A stretch of DNA of 64,000 bases. Origin: Rapana venosa. Taxonomy: Eukaryota; Mollusca; Gastropoda; Neogastropoda; Muricidae. Below the pieces are notes generated by a model. That model ran no database searches and was not told the origin of the DNA. It saw nothing but the letters and a program-made list of their open reading frames with translations. The position numbers and the translations under genes are program-made. Positions 61,691 to 64,000 of this stretch are shown piece after piece. Numbering within the stretch: position 1 is the stretch's first letter; every line of letters begins with the position of its first letter. The stretch spans positions 991,356-1,055,355 of the forward strand of contig CM054155.1 of the NCBI GenBank assembly GCA_028751875.1. The letters run 5' to 3'.

Positions 61691-64000
61691 GGGTTTTAAA
61701 ATTTTAAATGAAATTTTGGAGAAAAGTTTAAGCTGGCCCTCTTTTTTATGACCCCCAAAACATAAGTTTAAAAGGGAATTTTCCTTTTTTTTCCTTGATT
61801 TTATATTTTTTTTCCCTTTAAAATTTCAAAAAAAATGGGCCCAAAATCGGGGGGTTAACTTTGGAAAAAAAAAAAAAAAAACGCCCCCCCCCAATTTTCC
61901 AAATTGTATTTTTTTTTTGAGTTTTGAGAAGGTAAGGAAAGTTTTTATTTTTTTTTTACAACTATTGAAATGGGGGGACATTTAAATTTTAACCAAAAAA
62001 GGGAAATAGAAAAAAGCTTTAAAAATTTAAATTTCGCTTTGTCAAGTTTCTTTAGCCCCCTTTTTGGGTAGGCCTATTGGGTTTTTGAAAAGTTCCCCTA
62101 CCTGGGTCGTCGGTTTTCCTTGTCATCCCCTGCTGTCTATGTCAATTTTTTTCGTTTTCCCCTTTCCCTGGCAAAAATACTCAGTGATTAAATTTTTTTA
62201 AAATCTCGTCCCTTGGTGGCTTTCCCAGAAAAATTTTTGCTTTCTTTTAAAAAAAAAGGTCTTTTAAAACAAATTGCCTTCTTTTTTTTTCCCAAAAGGT
62301 TTTCGGTTCCCCCCGGATCACGCAGCTTTGTTGTTGAAAAAATCTGTAGAATTTTATTTCCTTAAAAAAAACGCGAACGAACCCGGGATGCCTGGCTACT
62401 TCCCTTTTGAGGTTTTTCTCCCTTTTTAAAGGGGGCTTTTTTTTCCGCTTGAGTTTGTGTACTAAATGTAAAAAACCCAATTTCCCCATGGGACAAAGGG
62501 TGGGACTGGGGAAAAATTTTCCCAACGTTTCTTTAAGGCGGGAAACAGAGCTTTCCAAGGGTTTGTTTTTCTTTTTAATAGGGGAACAGCGGGGTTGCGC
62601 CATGAAAAAAAAGGGCCGAAAAAAATCTGTCAAATTTCAAATTTTTTTAAGAGTCGGTTTTTTGGTTTACGTAGCTATAAAATAAAAAATTTAAAAACTA
62701 TTTTTAATAAAAAAATTTTGGGGCCCTGATACTTTGGGAAAAAAGATTTTTGGGATTTTTTAAAAGAAACCAAAAACTGCAAAAACAGGAAAAAACCCAA
62801 CTAAAAAAAAATGGGGTTAATGCACCCTTTTTTTTCCCCTTTTTTCCGGCTTTTTTCCCTTTTCCCCATTTTTTTTTCCCTTTTTTTGCTTTTTTTTACC
62901 CCCGCGGTTCTTTTTTATTTTTAAATTTTATTAAATATATATATTTTTAAATTTATTTTTAAATATAAAAATTTTAAAAAATTATATATTTAAAACTTCC
63001 TCTTTTTGGGTTTTTGTTTTTGAATTGTTGGTTTTGGTGTGAGGGGCCCGTGGGGTGTGACCCATGTTTGTGGTTTGGGGGAGAGGGGAAAGAGATGTTT
63101 TTATATTTGTGTTTTTGTCTGCTTGTTTTAGTGAAGACCTACAGTTTTGTTTCCCCCTTTTGCATGTCAGGCTTTTTAAATTTTTTGCATCTTTTGCTTT
63201 TTTTTTTTTGTTTTTTTGGTTGCATCTGAAATTTTTGAGAAAATTCCTTTTAAAAATCTTTACTTTAATTTTGCCAATCCTTTTTACCTTTCCCTTTTTT
63301 CCCCATTTTTTTTTCCGTTTTTACCCATGTTTTCCATTTTTTGGAAAAAAAAATGTTTGGTTTTTTAAAAAAAAAAAAAAAATTTTTAAACCCTTTTTTT
63401 TGGAAAAAGCATCTTAAAAAACCCAAAAGCCCATTTTTGGGGGAAACCAAAGGCCCAAAAGGGCCCCTAAACATGACTTTTCCTTCTTTTTTTTCCTTAT
63501 TTTTTTGGCCACCCAAAAAATTTTTCCTGCCAATCTCGCTTCAGATCCGTGAAAATTGGGAAGCAACAAAAACTGCCTTTGAGACTTTTACTTTGAATTT
63601 TGAAAAATGACAGAAATTTGGGTATGAGTTTTTAGTAAAAATTGTTTTGGGGGAAAAATTTTTGAAATTTTTTCCCCAAAGATGGACCCTTTTTTCCCTT
63701 GGGAATTCGATTTTTAAATAAACATTTTTTATGGCTTTCAGGGGCAAAAAATTAAATGTTTGGTTTGTGAGTTTTTATTGTGGCTCAAATGTTGATTTTT
63801 TAAAAAGCGACCCTTTAAAAAGTGGGGTGCATTCGATTTTTGGGGTTGATTGAAGTAAGGTTCGGGGGAAACAAAAAGAAACAAAGTTCGAAAACCAAAT
63901 CATTCATAAAATTTAAAAACCTTGGGGGAATCCCATGTTTTAAAATTTTTTTTTCTCCCTCATGGAATTGGGGGGAAATCACCGTGGTTTTTTTTGGTCT
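61690..64000. other. Homopolymer-inflated, probably unreliable sequence
   Basis: Nearly every run of A, T, G or C is extended to 3-10 bases (for example ttttttttt, ccccc, ggggg in succession), with a loss of dinucleotide texture seen elsewhere. No gene, repeat family or transposon end can be read. 40030-40680 has a milder version of the same texture. Confidence 0.65.

Overview
This is a gene-poor, repeat-dense stretch of an animal nuclear genome. I think it is a mollusc, probably a gastropod. The support is tRNA-derived SINEs of a type I associate with gastropods, CR1/L2-like LINEs ending in (ATT)n, RTE-like LINEs with a C-terminal zinc finger, piggyBac-type TTAA elements, spliced genes with GT-AG introns, and no prokaryotic operon structure. 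The species call is inference.

Two host genes can be reconstructed. (1) On the minus strand, from about 37.9 kb to the left edge, lies a class II CPD DNA photolyase (PHR). Seven exons are recognisable (37673-37911, 36210-36353, 25288-25467, 19744-19902, 17701-17899, 10428-10583, 3977-4098). Intron phases agree from exon 3 onward; the C-terminal exons lie beyond base 1. Exons 4-7 read cleanly. Exons 1-3 carry small indels that look more like consensus errors than old decay. (2) On the plus strand, from 45437, lie the first two exons (45437-45508, 53392-53577) of an ITM2/BRI-like type II membrane protein. Its remaining exons would lie beyond the right edge. The region just upstream has three CCAAT boxes and a TCTCGCGAGA palindrome, and may be a bidirectional promoter.

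Layout: 1-2.06 kb and 2.9-3.9 kb CA-rich arrays; 4.0 kb PHR exon 7; 4.9-5.65 kb 51-bp minisatellite; 5.76-10.43 kb 28-bp minisatellite interrupted by a 1.45-kb TTAA element and ending exactly on PHR exon 6; 11.8-14.7 kb a 5'-inverted LINE with a dead piggyBac copy inside; 14.7-17.3 kb minisatellites and SINE/LINE pieces; 17.7-19.9 kb PHR exons 5 and 4; 20.4-27.2 kb minisatellites, a dispersed repeat pair, a LINE and PHR exon 3; 27.3-28.0 kb pentanucleotide array split by a SINE; 28.1-32.6 kb a near full-length LINE with a TTAA MITE in its 3' UTR; 32.6-36.2 kb a 3.6-kb pentanucleotide satellite; 36.2-37.9 kb PHR exons 2 and 1; 39-43.5 kb LINE/SINE fragments; 45.4-53.6 kb the ITM2-like gene, whose intron 1 holds a 3.66-kb DNA transposon; 54.1-61.7 kb two further copies of that transposon, one broken by a LINE that is itself broken by another LINE; 61.7-64 kb a homopolymer-inflated stretch that looks like poor consensus.

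The most unusual features are: a minisatellite of roughly 115 copies whose unit is the exon 6/intron boundary of PHR, so the intron carries about a hundred copies of its own 5' splice site; an apparently undescribed transposon family with a perfect 16-bp terminal inverted repeat, a 6-bp target duplication and a Tudor-like cargo protein, one copy ending 37 bp from an exon; and several nested insertions whose target duplications can be read directly.
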